Origin: Actinomycetota bacterium
Lineage (GTDB): Bacteria; Actinomycetota; Coriobacteriia; Anaerosomatales; JAUXNU01
Direction of reading: 5' to 3'
Assembly (NCBI GenBank): GCA_030682655.1
Contig: JAUXNU010000028.1
Span: forward strand, 1-43,259
Length of the DNA stretch: 43,259 nt
The notes beneath the pieces are model-generated. The model saw nothing but the letters and a program-made list of their open reading frames with translations. It was not told the origin of the DNA and searched no databases. Shown here piece by piece: positions 10,331 through 19,415 of this stretch. Each line of letters starts with the position of its first letter. Position 1 is the stretch's first letter. A program made the translations under genes and the position numbers.

Positions 10331-10409
10331 ACAACGAAGTCAGCCGGCGGCGAGCGGCCGGCAGCGACGGGAAGCAATCCGTCGGCTCGCGCAGACAAGG
10401 AGATACGAC

Positions 10410-10856
10410 ATGCAGCTGCACGACCTGTTTCCGGCTCCCGGGAGCCGCAAGCCCCGCAAGCGAGTCGGTCGCGGCAACGGTTCCGGGCACGGCAGTACCG
10501 CCGGTCGCGGTGACAAGGGTCAGCTTTCCCGGTCAGGTGGCGGCAAGGGTCCCGGCTTCGAGGGTGGGCAGAACCCGCTGCACATGCGGATGCCCAAGCT
10601 TCGCGGCTTCAAGAACCGCTTCCGCACCGAGTACGCGATCGTGAACGTCTCCCGGCTCGAGGAGAAGTTCGACAAGGGCGACGTCGTGGATGTGGATGCG
10701 ATGTTCGAGAAGGGCCTGATCAAGTCCAAAGTGGCCCCTGTGAAGATTCTCGGCGACGGTGAGATCACCAAGTCGCTTGCGGTCAAGGTCGACAGGATCT
10801 CAGGTCCGGCCCGGGCCAAGATCGAGGCAGCCGGAGGGACGGTCGATTCGCTGTGA
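10410..10856 (+). CDS. rplO: 50S ribosomal protein L15
   Basis: L15 is a late-assembly large-subunit protein. The 148-residue product has the Gly-rich basic N-terminal arm (RKRVGRGNGSGHGSTAGRG) and the globular C-terminal domain. AAGGAGA precedes the ATG. Its TGA stop overlaps the GTG start of secY by 4 nt, so secY is translationally coupled to it, as in many bacteria. Confidence 0.97.
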   Translation: MQLHDLFPAPGSRKPRKRVGRGNGSGHGSTAGRGDKGQLSRSGGGKGPGFEGGQNPLHMRMPKLRGFKNRFRTEYAIVNVSRLEEKFDKGDVVDVDAMFEKGLIKSKVAPVKILGDGEITKSLAVKVDRISGPARAKIEAAGGTVDSL

Positions 10857-12100
10857 TCGAGGCACTTGCGAATGCGTTTCGGGTACCCGAACTCAGGCGT
10901 CGCATACTCTTCACGCTTCTGATCATCGGTGTGTACCGCCTGGGGGCACACATTCCGGTTCCCGGCGTTGACGTTGCCGCTATCCAGGGCATTATCGAGG
11001 GTACGGCCTCGCTGGACCTCCTCAACCTGTTCTCTGGAGGTGGTCTCGAGCGGTTCGCCGTATTCTCGCTTGGAATCATGCCCTACATCACTGCAACGAT
11101 CATCATGCAGCTCCTTCAGGGCGTGATACCCAAGATCGAGCAGTGGTACAAGGAGGGCGAGTCGGGACAGCGCAAAATCACGCAGGCTTCGCGCTACCTG
11201 ACGCTCGGCATCGCCCTGCTCGAGTCGATCGGTCTGCTCACGGTGTTCCGCTCGACCATTGGTGGCTCAGGGTTCAACCTGGTCACAAACGCGGTCATCG
11301 TCATCACCCTCATTGCGGGCACGGCGCTCATCATGTGGATGGGAGAGCTGATCACCCAGCGTGGCATCGGCAACGGGATGTCGCTGCTCATCTTTGCGAG
11401 CATCGTGGCGCGCTTCCCGGTTGCGATCTACCAGTCTCTGCGCCTGGGTAACTTCGGAATGGTCATCGCAATGATGCTCATCTTCGTGTTCGTTATCGCA
11501 GCGATCATCTACATGGAGCGCGGCCAGCGTAGGATCCCTGTCCAGTACGCCAAGCGGGTTGTCGGACGCAAGGTGTACGGCGGTTCGGGCACGTACATCC
11601 CCCTGAAGGTCAACGGCGCCGGCGTCATCCCTATCATCTTCGCGTCCGCGCTCCTGTTCTTCCCGGCTCAACTCGCGCAGCTCACGAACAATGTGACGAT
11701 AGGGCGCATCGGGACAGCGATGTCGAGCGGATGGGTCTACTACGTGTTCTTCGGTGGGCTGGTCGTGTTCTTCACGTACTTCTACACGGCCCTGGTGTTC
11801 AACCCGATAGACCTGGCTGACAACCTGCGCAAGAACGGTGGATTCATTCCCGGAGTGCGCCCCGGCAAGGCGACGGTGAACTACATCGAGTCCGTCATGA
11901 ATCGCATCACGTTGCCGGGCGCGGTCTTCATCGCCCTCATCGCCATAGCGCCGACGATGCTCTTCCGCGTCACGGGGGTCACGATCCTCGAGACGTTCGG
12001 GGGTACGTCGATACTCATCATGGTCGGCGTGGCGCTCGAGACGATGACTCAGCTGGAAAGCCAGCTGAAGATGCGTCACTACGACGGGTTCTTCAAGTAG
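10853..12100 (+). CDS. secY: Protein translocase subunit SecY
   Basis: SecY is the channel of the general secretion translocase in the cytoplasmic membrane. The 415-residue product has about ten hydrophobic membrane segments and the conserved beginning IEALANAFRVPELRRRILFT. The plug region following the first segment (IPVPGVDVAAIQGII) and the cytoplasmic loop RRIPVQYAKR are present. GTG start overlaps the rplO stop by 4 nt. The gap to adk is 25 nt with a GAGGAGG site. Confidence 0.97.
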   Translation: MIEALANAFRVPELRRRILFTLLIIGVYRLGAHIPVPGVDVAAIQGIIEGTASLDLLNLFSGGGLERFAVFSLGIMPYITATIIMQLLQGVIPKIEQWYKEGESGQRKITQASRYLTLGIALLESIGLLTVFRSTIGGSGFNLVTNAVIVITLIAGTALIMWMGELITQRGIGNGMSLLIFASIVARFPVAIYQSLRLGNFGMVIAMMLIFVFVIAAIIYMERGQRRIPVQYAKRVVGRKVYGGSGTYIPLKVNGAGVIPIIFASALLFFPAQLAQLTNNVTIGRIGTAMSSGWVYYVFFGGLVVFFTYFYTALVFNPIDLADNLRKNGGFIPGVRPGKATVNYIESVMNRITLPGAVFIALIAIAPTMLFRVTGVTILETFGGTSILIMVGVALETMTQLESQLKMRHYDGFFK

Positions 12101-12125
12101 CGCACGGCCTACCGAGGAGGGGACT

Positions 12126-12755
12126 ATGAACACCGCCCTGTTGGGTGCCCCGGGAGCGGGCAAGGGTACGCAGGCGGCCATGATGATCGACATGTGGAGT
12201 CTAGTCCACATCTCGACAGGCGATATCCTGCGCAAGGCGGTGGCCGACGGTACGTCGCTGGGTCTTGAAGCCAAGCGCTACATGGATTCGGGCGAGCTTG
12301 TCCCTGACTCCGTCGTGATAGGTCTTGTAAAGTCCCGAATCACCGAACCTGACGCCCAGAAGGGTTTCATACTCGATGGCTTCCCCCGCACGGTCGCACA
12401 GGCAGAGGCTCTCGATGTGGCGCTCGCTGAGCTAGGTATGGCCCTCGACGCGGTCGTGAGCATCGACGTCGACCGCGACGTGATCGTGGCGCGTCTGACC
12501 TCACGGAGGACCTGTCGTGCTTGCGGCCGTATCACGAACGCCGATGAGGGCGACACGTGCGAGGCGTGTGGCGGGGAGCTGTATCAGCGCGATGACGATA
12601 CCGAAGCAACAGTCCGCAACCGGCTCTCGGTCTACGACACGTCGACCTCCCCGCTAGTTGCCTACTATGCGGGCAAAGGCCTTCTGCGCGAGATCGACGG
12701 CGACCGTCGGGTCGATGCGGTGTTCGCGGACATCGTAGCGACCCTCGGCAAGTAG
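12126..12755 (+). CDS. adk: Adenylate kinase, zinc-lid type
   Basis: Adenylate kinase interconverts AMP plus ATP and two ADP. The 209-residue product has the P-loop GAPGAGKGT at residues 7-15, the GFPRT motif, and a long LID domain with C130/C133 and C145/C148, which bind structural zinc in Gram-positive-type enzymes. Residues 19-25 (MMIDMWS) depart slightly from the common pattern but no key residue is lost. It lies in the usual secY-adk-map order. Confidence 0.97.
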   Translation: MNTALLGAPGAGKGTQAAMMIDMWSLVHISTGDILRKAVADGTSLGLEAKRYMDSGELVPDSVVIGLVKSRITEPDAQKGFILDGFPRTVAQAEALDVALAELGMALDAVVSIDVDRDVIVARLTSRRTCRACGRITNADEGDTCEACGGELYQRDDDTEATVRNRLSVYDTSTSPLVAYYAGKGLLREIDGDRRVDAVFADIVATLGK

Positions 12756-12765
12756 TCGCACCCAC

Positions 12766-13515
12766 GTGATCATCACCAAGTCCGCCGAAGAGATCTCCAT
12801 CATGCGAGAGGCCGGCCGGGTAACTGCCCGGACGCTGCGCATGGTAGGCGAGGCAGTGCGACCCGGAGCCACCACAGCGGATCTCGATGAGTTGGCCGAG
12901 GAGGTTATTCGCTCGGCGGGCGCCCGTCCCGCATTCAAGGGCTATCACGGGTTCCCGGCGACGATATGTGCCTCCCTGAACTGTGAGGTCGTCCACGGAA
13001 TCCCTACGAAGCACCGCCGCCTCAAGGAGGGCGACATTCTCTCGGTAGATGTGGGCGCGATCGTCGATGGATACTACGGCGACAGCGCCATGACGTTTTC
13101 CGTCGGAGAGGTCGCCGCAGAAACGCGGCGTTTGCTCGAGGTGACGCAGCGCTGTCTTGAGGCGGGTATCGCCCGGTGTCACCCCGACATGCGTCTCTAT
13201 GACATCTCCAACGCAGTCCAGAACGTGGCCGAGTCGGCTGGCTTCTCGGTTGTGCGCGAGTATGTGGGGCACGGGATCGGGCAGGCGATGCATGAGGACC
13301 CGCAGATTCCGAACTTCGGGCCGGCCGGGAAGGGACCGACCCTCGTCGAGGGCATGGTGTTCGCGATCGAGCCAATGATCAACGCAGGTGGAGCGGATGT
13401 GCGATCACTCGATGACGGGTGGACGGTGGTCACGTCAGACGGGACTCCCTCCGCGCATTTCGAGCACACTGTCGTGGTAGGGCGGGACGGTCCCGTCATT
13501 CTGACCCTCGAATGA
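12766..13515 (+). CDS. map: Type I methionine aminopeptidase
   Basis: This dinuclear metal enzyme removes the initiator Met from nascent proteins. The 249-residue product shows the ligand motifs VDVGAIVDGYYGD, GHGIGQAMHEDP, and the later FAIEPM and HFEHT glutamate/histidine-containing blocks. It lacks the N-terminal zinc-finger extension seen in some actinobacterial paralogues. GTG start is 10 nt after adk. An 85-nt gap with a promoter-like site follows. Confidence 0.96.
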   Translation: MIITKSAEEISIMREAGRVTARTLRMVGEAVRPGATTADLDELAEEVIRSAGARPAFKGYHGFPATICASLNCEVVHGIPTKHRRLKEGDILSVDVGAIVDGYYGDSAMTFSVGEVAAETRRLLEVTQRCLEAGIARCHPDMRLYDISNAVQNVAESAGFSVVREYVGHGIGQAMHEDPQIPNFGPAGKGPTLVEGMVFAIEPMINAGGADVRSLDDGWTVVTSDGTPSAHFEHTVVVGRDGPVILTLE

Positions 13516-13528
13516 AGTGCATATTACC

Positions 13529-13557
13529 TGGACGGACGGTATGTGTATGGGTATACT
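13529..13557 (+). promoter_or_regulatory. Predicted promoter upstream of infA
   Basis: TGGACG (13529-13534, 4 of 6 matches to the -35 consensus) is separated by 17 nt from TATACT (13552-13557, 5 of 6 matches to the -10 consensus). It falls in the map-infA gap, so infA-rpmJ-rpsM-rpsK-rpsD-rpoA-rplQ may be transcribed from its own promoter in addition to read-through. Confidence 0.55.
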
Positions 13558-13600
13558 ACTCATTTGCGGCTTGAGGCCCTTGAAGAGGAGTTACTAGTCT

Positions 13601-13822
13601 GTGAGTAAGCGTGAGGACGCTATAGAGATGGAAGGCACGGTGTCCGAACCGTTGCCGAATGCGATGTTTCGCGTGGAGTTGGAAAACGGCCACAAGGTTC
13701 TCGCCCACATCTCCGGCAAGATGCGCATGCACTACATCCGCATTCTGCCAGGCGACAAAGTCGTCGTAGAGCTTTCACCGTACGATCTGTCGAGGGGTCG
13801 CATCACGTACCGGTACAAGTAA
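13601..13822 (+). CDS. infA: Translation initiation factor IF-1
   Basis: IF-1 binds the ribosomal A site during initiation. The 73-residue product is an S1-type OB-fold protein with the family features [20 protein letters not shown] and [22 protein letters not shown] start with a GAAGAGGAG signal upstream. It follows a predicted promoter and precedes rpmJ by 124 nt. Confidence 0.97.
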   Translation: MSKREDAIEMEGTVSEPLPNAMFRVELENGHKVLAHISGKMRMHYIRILPGDKVVVELSPYDLSRGRITYRYK

Positions 13823-13843
13823 GCGCGTCTCTGTGAAGGATGC

Positions 13844-13869
13844 GGTGGACACGCCCGGTGGCGTGTCGG
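13844..13869 (+). repeat. Repeated hairpin motif, rpmJ leader copy
   Basis: The core is ACACGCC (13849-13855), loop CGGT, GGCGTGT (13860-13866): a perfect 7-bp stem. About 22 of 25 positions match the element at 20227 upstream of rplM, and one of the differences (C13850 versus T) keeps base pairing as a wobble. It sits between infA and rpmJ. See the finding on this family. Confidence 0.6.
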
Positions 13870-13946
13870 CAGTCTCTTTGGAAGTCGAAAGAATACGCCT
13901 GCGGCTGGGTGTGAAGATAGATAGTGAAGCACCGAAAGGAAGAACG

Positions 13947-14060
13947 ATGAAGGTACGACCTTCAGTCAAGAGAATGTGTGACAAGTGCAAGGTTATCCGC
14001 CGTCATGGGCGTGTCCTTGTGATCTGCGACAACCCCCGCCATAAGCAGCGGCAGGGTTAG
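13947..14060 (+). CDS. rpmJ: 50S ribosomal protein L36, zinc type
   Basis: L36 is the smallest ribosomal protein, with 37 residues here. It has the zinc-ligand set C11, C14, C27 and H32 and starts with [19 protein letters not shown]. An AAAGGAAG signal lies just upstream of the ATG. A longer in-frame reading from 13833 would add 38 residues foreign to L36 and cover the leader hairpin, so it is not accepted. Confidence 0.96.
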   Translation: MKVRPSVKRMCDKCKVIRRHGRVLVICDNPRHKQRQG

Positions 14061-14073
14061 GTAGGAGGAGCTC

Positions 14074-14448
14074 GTGGCCCGTATATCAGGCGTCGACCTC
14101 CCGCGCGACAAGCGCGTAGAGATCGGCTTGACCTACATCTACGGCATCGGTCTGACGACCAGTCAGACCATCCTGCGTGATACCGGTATCGATCCGGACA
14201 CGCGTGTTCGCAATCTCACCGAGGAGGAAGTCGTCCGCCTCCGTGAAGTCATCGATCGCGGCCTCAAGGTCGAAGGTGACCTTCGTCGTGAGGTGAGCCA
14301 GAACATCAAGCGTCTGATGGAAATCGGCTGCTACCGTGGCCTTCGCCACCGCCGCGGCCTTCCGGTTCGTGGCCAGCGCACGCACACCAATGCGCGTACG
14401 CGTAAGGGGCCGCGTCGTCAGATCGGCGCGAAGAAGAAGGGCAAGTAA
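14074..14448 (+). CDS. rpsM: 30S ribosomal protein S13
   Basis: S13 is in the small-subunit head and touches P-site tRNA. The 124-residue product opens with [19 protein letters not shown] and ends in the basic [14 protein letters not shown] tail. GTG start with AGGAGGAG just upstream. It lies 13 nt after rpmJ and 3 nt before rpsK. Confidence 0.97.
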   Translation: MARISGVDLPRDKRVEIGLTYIYGIGLTTSQTILRDTGIDPDTRVRNLTEEEVVRLREVIDRGLKVEGDLRREVSQNIKRLMEIGCYRGLRHRRGLPVRGQRTHTNARTRKGPRRQIGAKKKGK

Positions 14449-14451
14449 GGT

Positions 14452-14853
14452 ATGCCAGCCAAGAAGAAGACAGCGAAGACGCGCGTACGCCGCAGCGAGC
14501 GCAAGAACATCGCCGTGGGTGCCGCTCATATCAAGAGCACGTTCAACAACACGATCATCACCATCACCGATCCTCAGGGCAACGTGATCTCCTGGCAATC
14601 GGCCGGTACCGTGGGCTTCAAGGGCTCGCGCAAGTCGACGCCGTTCGCCGCGCAGATGGCCGCCGAGGCCTGCGCGAAGATGGCCCAGGAGCATGGCGTC
14701 CGCAAGGTGGCTGTGTTCGTGAAGGGTCCCGGCTCCGGCCGAGAGACCGCAATCCGCTCGCTCCAGGCCGCTGGCCTGGAGATCTCGAGCATCCAGGATT
14801 GCACCCCCGTCCCGCACAACGGTTGCCGGCCGCGCAAGCGCCGTCGCGTGTAA
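14452..14853 (+). CDS. rpsK: 30S ribosomal protein S11
   Basis: S11 forms part of the platform around the mRNA exit. The 133-residue product has the conserved [16 protein letters not shown] block, the [15 protein letters not shown] segment and the C-terminal [13 protein letters not shown]. The basic N-terminal tail is normal. It lies between rpsM (3 nt) and rpsD (19 nt). Confidence 0.97.
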   Translation: MPAKKKTAKTRVRRSERKNIAVGAAHIKSTFNNTIITITDPQGNVISWQSAGTVGFKGSRKSTPFAAQMAAEACAKMAQEHGVRKVAVFVKGPGSGRETAIRSLQAAGLEISSIQDCTPVPHNGCRPRKRRRV

Positions 14854-14872
14854 CTCCGGAAGGAACCTGATC

Positions 14873-15499
14873 ATGGCACGTTATACCGGGGCGGACTGCC
14901 GAATGTGCCGCCGCGAAGGAATCAAGCTGTTTCTGAAGGGCGATCGCTGCTACAGCGATAAGTGCGGCGTCGAGCGCCGCCCGTATCCGCCGGGTCAAGC
15001 CGGCAAGCGTCGTCCGCGTGACAGCGAGTATCGCGTTCAGCTTCGCGAGAAGCAGAAGACCAAGAGGATATATGGTCTGCTCGAGAAGCAGTTCCGCAAC
15101 TACTACGAGCTTGCCAATCGCCAGTCGGGCATCACAGGTGTGAACCTCCTGCGCCTGCTTGAGAGCCGTCTGGATAATGTCGTTTACCGATTCGGTTTTG
15201 CGAAGTCGCGCGACGAGGCCCGTCAGGTCGTCCGTCACGGTCACATCGCCGTGAACGGTCGCAAGGTGGACATCCCCTCCTATCGCGTACGCCCGGGCGA
15301 CAGTGTCACCGTCGGCGACAAGTCCAAGGACCTGCTCGTCATAAAGACAGCCCTCATCTCTTCGGAGAAGATCGAGGTTCCGGGATGGCTCGAGGTAGAT
15401 ATCGAGAAGCTGGCCGGCAAAGTGCTGTCCCTGCCCGAGCGCGACCAGATCGACGCTCCCGTCCGTGAGCAGCTCATCGTCGAGCTGTACTCGAAGTAG
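14873..15499 (+). CDS. rpsD: 30S ribosomal protein S4, zinc-binding type
   Basis: S4 is a primary 16S rRNA binder that nucleates small-subunit assembly. The 208-residue product carries an N-terminal Cys set C9, C12, C26 and C31, as in zinc-binding S4 proteins, and an S4 RNA-binding domain around residues 98-160 ([20 protein letters not shown]). AAGGAA precedes the ATG. In E. coli S4 represses this operon; no specific target was identified here. Confidence 0.97.
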   Translation: MARYTGADCRMCRREGIKLFLKGDRCYSDKCGVERRPYPPGQAGKRRPRDSEYRVQLREKQKTKRIYGLLEKQFRNYYELANRQSGITGVNLLRLLESRLDNVVYRFGFAKSRDEARQVVRHGHIAVNGRKVDIPSYRVRPGDSVTVGDKSKDLLVIKTALISSEKIEVPGWLEVDIEKLAGKVLSLPERDQIDAPVREQLIVELYSK

Positions 15500-15530
15500 G
15501 ACGCTCGGATAAGCCAAGGAGGCTTGCTGA

Positions 15531-16469
15531 ATGACAGAGTTCATGAGACCGCAGGTAACCGTCGAGCCGGTCGACGAGCGCGTTGCGCGCTACATCGTCG
15601 AGCCGCTTGAGCGCGGCTTCGGGTACACGCTCGGAAACTGCATGCGCAGGGTTCTGCTGTCTTCGCTGCAGGGTGCGGCCGCGACATCGGTTCGGGTCGA
15701 GGGCGCGCATCACGAGTTCACCTCCATGGAGGGCGTACGCGAGGATCTCACCGATGTTGTCCTCAACATCAAAGGCCTTGTGTTCCGCGAAACCGGAATC
15801 GGCAACGCGGATGCAGTCGCGACGTTGTCCGCCAGTGGTGCCGGCGAGGCGAAGGGTGCCGACCTCAAGGTCCCGGCCGAGTTCGAGCTGGTCAACCCCG
15901 AGCACGTGATTGCCACGCTGAACAGGGGCGCCAAGCTTGAGATGGGTATCCGCATCGAAGTAGGCCGTGGATATGTCTCGGCCGATCGCAACAAACGTTC
16001 CGAGGATCCCATCGGGGTCATTACGGTCGACTCGCTGTTCAGCCCGGTGATTCGCTGCGCCTACGTCGTGGAGAACACGCGTGTCGGTCAGCGGACGGAC
16101 TACGACAAGCTGATTCTGGAAGTCGAGACCAATGGCGCCATCGATCCGGGCGACGCCGTCGCGCGGGCCGGTCGAATCATCGACGAGCACATGGCCCTCT
16201 TTGTCGAGCAGGCGTCTTCCAGCTTGCCCGACGACGGGATCTTCGCGGCAGTGGTCGATGAGAGTGAGAGCGTTCTAGACACATCGATCGACGACCTCGA
16301 CCTGTCGGTGCGGTCGTACAACTGCTTGAAGCGTCAGGGAATCAACACGGTCGGGCAGCTGACCGAGTGCAGTGAAGCCGACCTGCTCAACATCAGGAAC
16401 TTCGGCGCCAAGTCCATCGAAGAAGTGAAGGACAAGCTCCAGCAAATGGGCTTGGGCCTCAAGTCATAG
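15531..16469 (+). CDS. rpoA: DNA-directed RNA polymerase subunit alpha
   Basis: The alpha subunit dimerises to start RNA polymerase assembly and contacts activators and UP elements. The 312-residue product has the N-terminal dimerisation domain, with [19 protein letters not shown] near residues 25-43, a linker, and the C-terminal domain from about residue 250 ([19 protein letters not shown]). An AGGAGG site precedes the ATG. Confidence 0.98.
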   Translation: MTEFMRPQVTVEPVDERVARYIVEPLERGFGYTLGNCMRRVLLSSLQGAAATSVRVEGAHHEFTSMEGVREDLTDVVLNIKGLVFRETGIGNADAVATLSASGAGEAKGADLKVPAEFELVNPEHVIATLNRGAKLEMGIRIEVGRGYVSADRNKRSEDPIGVITVDSLFSPVIRCAYVVENTRVGQRTDYDKLILEVETNGAIDPGDAVARAGRIIDEHMALFVEQASSSLPDDGIFAAVVDESESVLDTSIDDLDLSVRSYNCLKRQGINTVGQLTECSEADLLNIRNFGAKSIEEVKDKLQQMGLGLKS

Positions 16470-16485
16470 TAGGAGAGCGGCAACA

Positions 16486-16839
16486 ATGAGACATCTCAAG
16501 AAGGGGCGCAAGCTGGGTTCCGACGCTAGCCATCGCAAAGCGATGCTGCGCAGCCTCGCGATCGCCCTGTTCACGAATGAGCGCATCAAGACGACCGAGC
16601 CGCGGGCCAAAGAGGTTCGCTCGCTGGTCGACCGCATCATCACGTGGGGCAAGCGAGGGGACGTCCACTCCCGCCGCCTTGCGATGGGTGAGCTCGGTGA
16701 TAAGGAGCTCACCCACAAGATCTTCGCCGACATCGCTCCGCGGTTCGAGGACCGCGCGGGTGGCTACACCAGGATTCTGAAGCTTGGTCCCCGTAAGGGC
16801 GACGCGGCGCCGATGGTCATCCTGGAGCTGGTGGAGTAG
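16486..16839 (+). CDS. rplQ: 50S ribosomal protein L17
   Basis: L17 is a large-subunit protein and usually the last gene of the alpha operon. The 117-residue product starts [20 protein letters not shown], typical for the family, and ends in [15 protein letters not shown] precedes the ATG by about 10 nt. A terminator-like hairpin lies 43 nt downstream. Confidence 0.97.
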   Translation: MRHLKKGRKLGSDASHRKAMLRSLAIALFTNERIKTTEPRAKEVRSLVDRIITWGKRGDVHSRRLAMGELGDKELTHKIFADIAPRFEDRAGGYTRILKLGPRKGDAAPMVILELVE

Positions 16840-16881
16840 CCGCGGCGCGGGCAGCGGCTCGCTCGCATGCACAAAGACGTC

Positions 16882-16912
16882 CGGAGGGCCTCGCATCGAC
16901 TGCGGGGCTCTC
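16882..16912 (+). terminator. Candidate terminator after rplQ
   Basis: GGAGGGCCTCGCA (16882-16894) can pair over its length, with a few G-U pairs, with TGCGGGGCTCTCT (16900-16912), leaving a 5-nt loop. A pyrimidine-rich but not strictly poly-T stretch (CCGTCTAT) follows. It lies in the 121-nt gap between rplQ and ecfA1, a natural end for the alpha operon, but may be leaky. Confidence 0.5.
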
Positions 16913-16960
16913 TCCGTCTATCGACGAGAGCGGGGGCGGTCCGGCTACGGGCCCGGTACC

Positions 16961-17779
16961 ATGATTCGTTTCGATGAAGTCACATATGCCTATCCCGGTG
17001 AGCCGAGCGGCCGACCGGCGGTCTGCGGCGTGACTCTCGAGGTGGCACGCGGCGAGCTGGTCACCGTCCTTGGCCCAAACGGGTCAGGGAAGTCGACCAT
17101 CGCGCGGCTGACGAACGGACTTCTCGCTCCCGGTACCGGCGAAGTGACGGTGGACGGTATCGACACCTGCGACCGGGCGACCGCGTGGGAGATCCGGAGT
17201 CGGGTGGGACTCGTGTTCCAGAATCCCGACAACCAGATTGTCGGCACGGTGGTCGAAGAGGATGTGGCCTTCGGGCCCGAGAACCTGGGGGTTGCGCGAG
17301 GCGAGTTGCGTGCACGGGTCGACCGGGCGCTTGAGACCGTCGGACTATCGGGACTGGAGAGGCGAGAGCCACATCTGCTGTCGGGCGGCCAGAAGCAGCG
17401 TCTCGCCATCGCCGGAGCACTGGCGATGGAACCGGCCTATCTGGTGCTCGATGAGCCGACTGCCATGCTCGACCCTCGCGGTCGCTCCGATGTGTTGCAG
17501 CTGATCGACGAGCTCCGCCACGCCGGACGCGGAATCATGCACATCACCCATCATCTTGCGGACATGGTGCGCGCCGACCGCGTCATCGTGATGGGCGAAG
17601 GGGCTGTCGCGTGGACAGGCACGCCGGGCGACCTCCTTGGCGATAGGGGTCTCGTTGACGCGCTCCACCTTCGTCTTCCTGCCGCTGCCCGGCTTGCGGA
17701 AGCGTTTCGCGAACTCGGGGTCTCTGTGCCCGCAGAGGCTATCGACGCCGGGAGTCTGGTGGAGGCGCTGTGGCCCTGA
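16961..17779 (+). CDS. ecfA1: ECF transporter energy-coupling ATPase EcfA1
   Basis: One of the two ABC ATPases powering energy-coupling-factor importers for vitamins and metal ions. The 272-residue product has Walker A GPNGSGKST at residues 38-46, a Q-loop FQNPDNQ, signature LSGGQ, Walker B LVLDEPTA and a switch His (THH). The ATG at 16961 matches the family start MIRFDEVTYAYP; a longer reading into the gap is rejected. Overlaps ecfA2 by 10 nt. No substrate-binding S component is nearby, as expected for a shared (group II) module. Confidence 0.94.
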   Translation: MIRFDEVTYAYPGEPSGRPAVCGVTLEVARGELVTVLGPNGSGKSTIARLTNGLLAPGTGEVTVDGIDTCDRATAWEIRSRVGLVFQNPDNQIVGTVVEEDVAFGPENLGVARGELRARVDRALETVGLSGLERREPHLLSGGQKQRLAIAGALAMEPAYLVLDEPTAMLDPRGRSDVLQLIDELRHAGRGIMHITHHLADMVRADRVIVMGEGAVAWTGTPGDLLGDRGLVDALHLRLPAAARLAEAFRELGVSVPAEAIDAGSLVEALWP

Positions 17780-18612
17780 TCCTCGACAACGTCAGCTTCG
17801 CGTACGGCGAGGGCACACAGTTCGCGACGCCAGCGGTGCGACGCGTGGGCCTCTCGGTCGGCCGAGGAGAACTCACGCTGGTGCTCGGGCCCACCGGGTC
17901 GGGCAAGTCGACGCTCCTTCGGCTTGCGGCCGGCCTGCTTCGACCGACTGGCGGGCTGGTCACGCTTGACGGACAAGCGGTCAAGGGCGTGGTGGCGGGG
18001 GAGCGTGAGGGAGTCGGGCTCTTGTTTCAGTCGCCTGAGACCCAGCTGTTCGCCGAGACCGTCGTCCAGGACGTGGAGTTCGGCCCCGTGAACCAGGGCA
18101 GGAGGCCACAGGACGCCAGGGAGGACGCCGTATGGGCACTCGAGAGCGTCGGCCTCGATCCGGAATCGTTCGGCGACAGATCGCCGTTCACGCTGTCGGG
18201 TGGAGAAGCGCGCCGCGCAGCACTCGCGGGCGTTCTCGCGTCCCGGCCGGGCTACTTGTTGCTTGACGAGCCCACGGCAGGACTCGATGCGGACGGCCGT
18301 GCTGCGGTAGTCGAACTCATCATCGGGCTGAAGGAGCACGCAGGCATCGCCGTCGTGACCCATGATGCCGAGGAGTTCCTTCCCCATTGCGACCGGGTGC
18401 TCGTGCTGACCGGAGGGGCACGAGTGTTCGAGGGCTCGCCCGAAGAGCTCCTGGTCGACGTTGGCGTGCTCGAGGAGGCTGGGCTGTTCGTTCCCGATGT
18501 GTTGCGTATCCAGCTTGAGGCAGTGAGGCGTGGAGCGGTGCTCGAGCGCTTCGAGCTCGACCCGGATCGTGCCGCGACAGCGCTCGTGCGGGCGGGGGTG
18601 GGTCGCACTTGA
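17770..18612 (+). CDS. ecfA2: ECF transporter energy-coupling ATPase EcfA2
   Basis: The partner ABC ATPase of EcfA1. The 280-residue product has Walker A GPTGSGKST at residues 40-48, Q-loop FQSPETQLF, a signature LSGGE, and Walker B LLLDEPTAGLD. The FQSPETQLF pattern and the LSGGE signature are typical of the A2-type subunit. GTG start inside the end of ecfA1, and its stop overlaps the TTG start of ecfT by 4 nt, so all three are translationally coupled. Confidence 0.93.
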   Translation: MALILDNVSFAYGEGTQFATPAVRRVGLSVGRGELTLVLGPTGSGKSTLLRLAAGLLRPTGGLVTLDGQAVKGVVAGEREGVGLLFQSPETQLFAETVVQDVEFGPVNQGRRPQDAREDAVWALESVGLDPESFGDRSPFTLSGGEARRAALAGVLASRPGYLLLDEPTAGLDADGRAAVVELIIGLKEHAGIAVVTHDAEEFLPHCDRVLVLTGGARVFEGSPEELLVDVGVLEEAGLFVPDVLRIQLEAVRRGAVLERFELDPDRAATALVRAGVGRT

Positions 18613-19406
18613 GACCGCCGGTTCCATTCGGGCAGTACGTCCCGATCGACTCCCCCGTCCACCGGCTTGAAGCGCGAGCCAAGATGGGGCTTGTGGGCGC
18701 GTTCACGGCGCTGCTCTTCGCGGCCGAAGGCTTCGCGGGACTCGCTCTCGCGGCGGCCGTCGTAGGCGCGACGATCGGCGTGTCCCGGGTACCTTGGCGT
18801 CTCGCGATGCGGGGACTGCGGGCGATAGCCTTCATCCTCGGCTTCACGCTGCTTGCGCACGCCCTGCGGTGGAATCCCGCCACGGCTTCGCTCGTCCGCC
18901 TCGGGCCGCTGGCGATCGACGGGGCCGGTCTGCTGACCGGAGCGTTCTTCTCGCTCAGGATCGTCTTGCTGGTCATGGGGACATCCCTGCTCACCCTCAC
19001 AACATCTCCCGTGCAGCTCACGGACGGTATCGAGCGCCTGATGAAACCACTCGCGCTCGCGGGTGTTCCCGTTGGGGATCTCGCGATGATGTTGACGGTG
19101 GCGCTACGCTTCATACCGACGACGGCCGAGGAGGCGGAGAAGATCATCCTGGCGCAGGCGTCCCGGGGTGCACGCTTCGATCGTGGCGGGCCGGTCGCCC
19201 GTGCGCGTGCGTACGTGCCTGTGCTTGTGCCTCTCTTCGTGAACCTCTTCCGGCGTGCGGACGAGCTGGCAACGGCCATGGAGACCCGATGCTATCGTGG
19301 AGGAAGCGGTCGGACCCGGTTGCACGAGAGCCGGATGAGAGCTGTCGATTGGCTCGTGCTCGCGCTCGGTGTGGCCGTGATGACTGTCGGTGCCGTGCTG
19401 CTCTAG
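18609..19406 (+). CDS. ecfT: ECF transporter transmembrane protein EcfT
   Basis: EcfT is the membrane scaffold that links the ATPase pair to exchangeable S components. The 265-residue product has an N-terminal RLEARAKMG segment, several hydrophobic helices, and the two coupling-helix motifs seen as QASRGARF and METRCY (usually ARG-like), near residues 180-235. TTG start overlaps the ecfA2 stop by 4 nt. The gap to truA is 9 nt. Confidence 0.92.
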   Translation: MRPPVPFGQYVPIDSPVHRLEARAKMGLVGAFTALLFAAEGFAGLALAAAVVGATIGVSRVPWRLAMRGLRAIAFILGFTLLAHALRWNPATASLVRLGPLAIDGAGLLTGAFFSLRIVLLVMGTSLLTLTTSPVQLTDGIERLMKPLALAGVPVGDLAMMLTVALRFIPTTAEEAEKIILAQASRGARFDRGGPVARARAYVPVLVPLFVNLFRRADELATAMETRCYRGGSGRTRLHESRMRAVDWLVLALGVAVMTVGAVLL

Positions 19407-19415
19407 GGAGGGACC

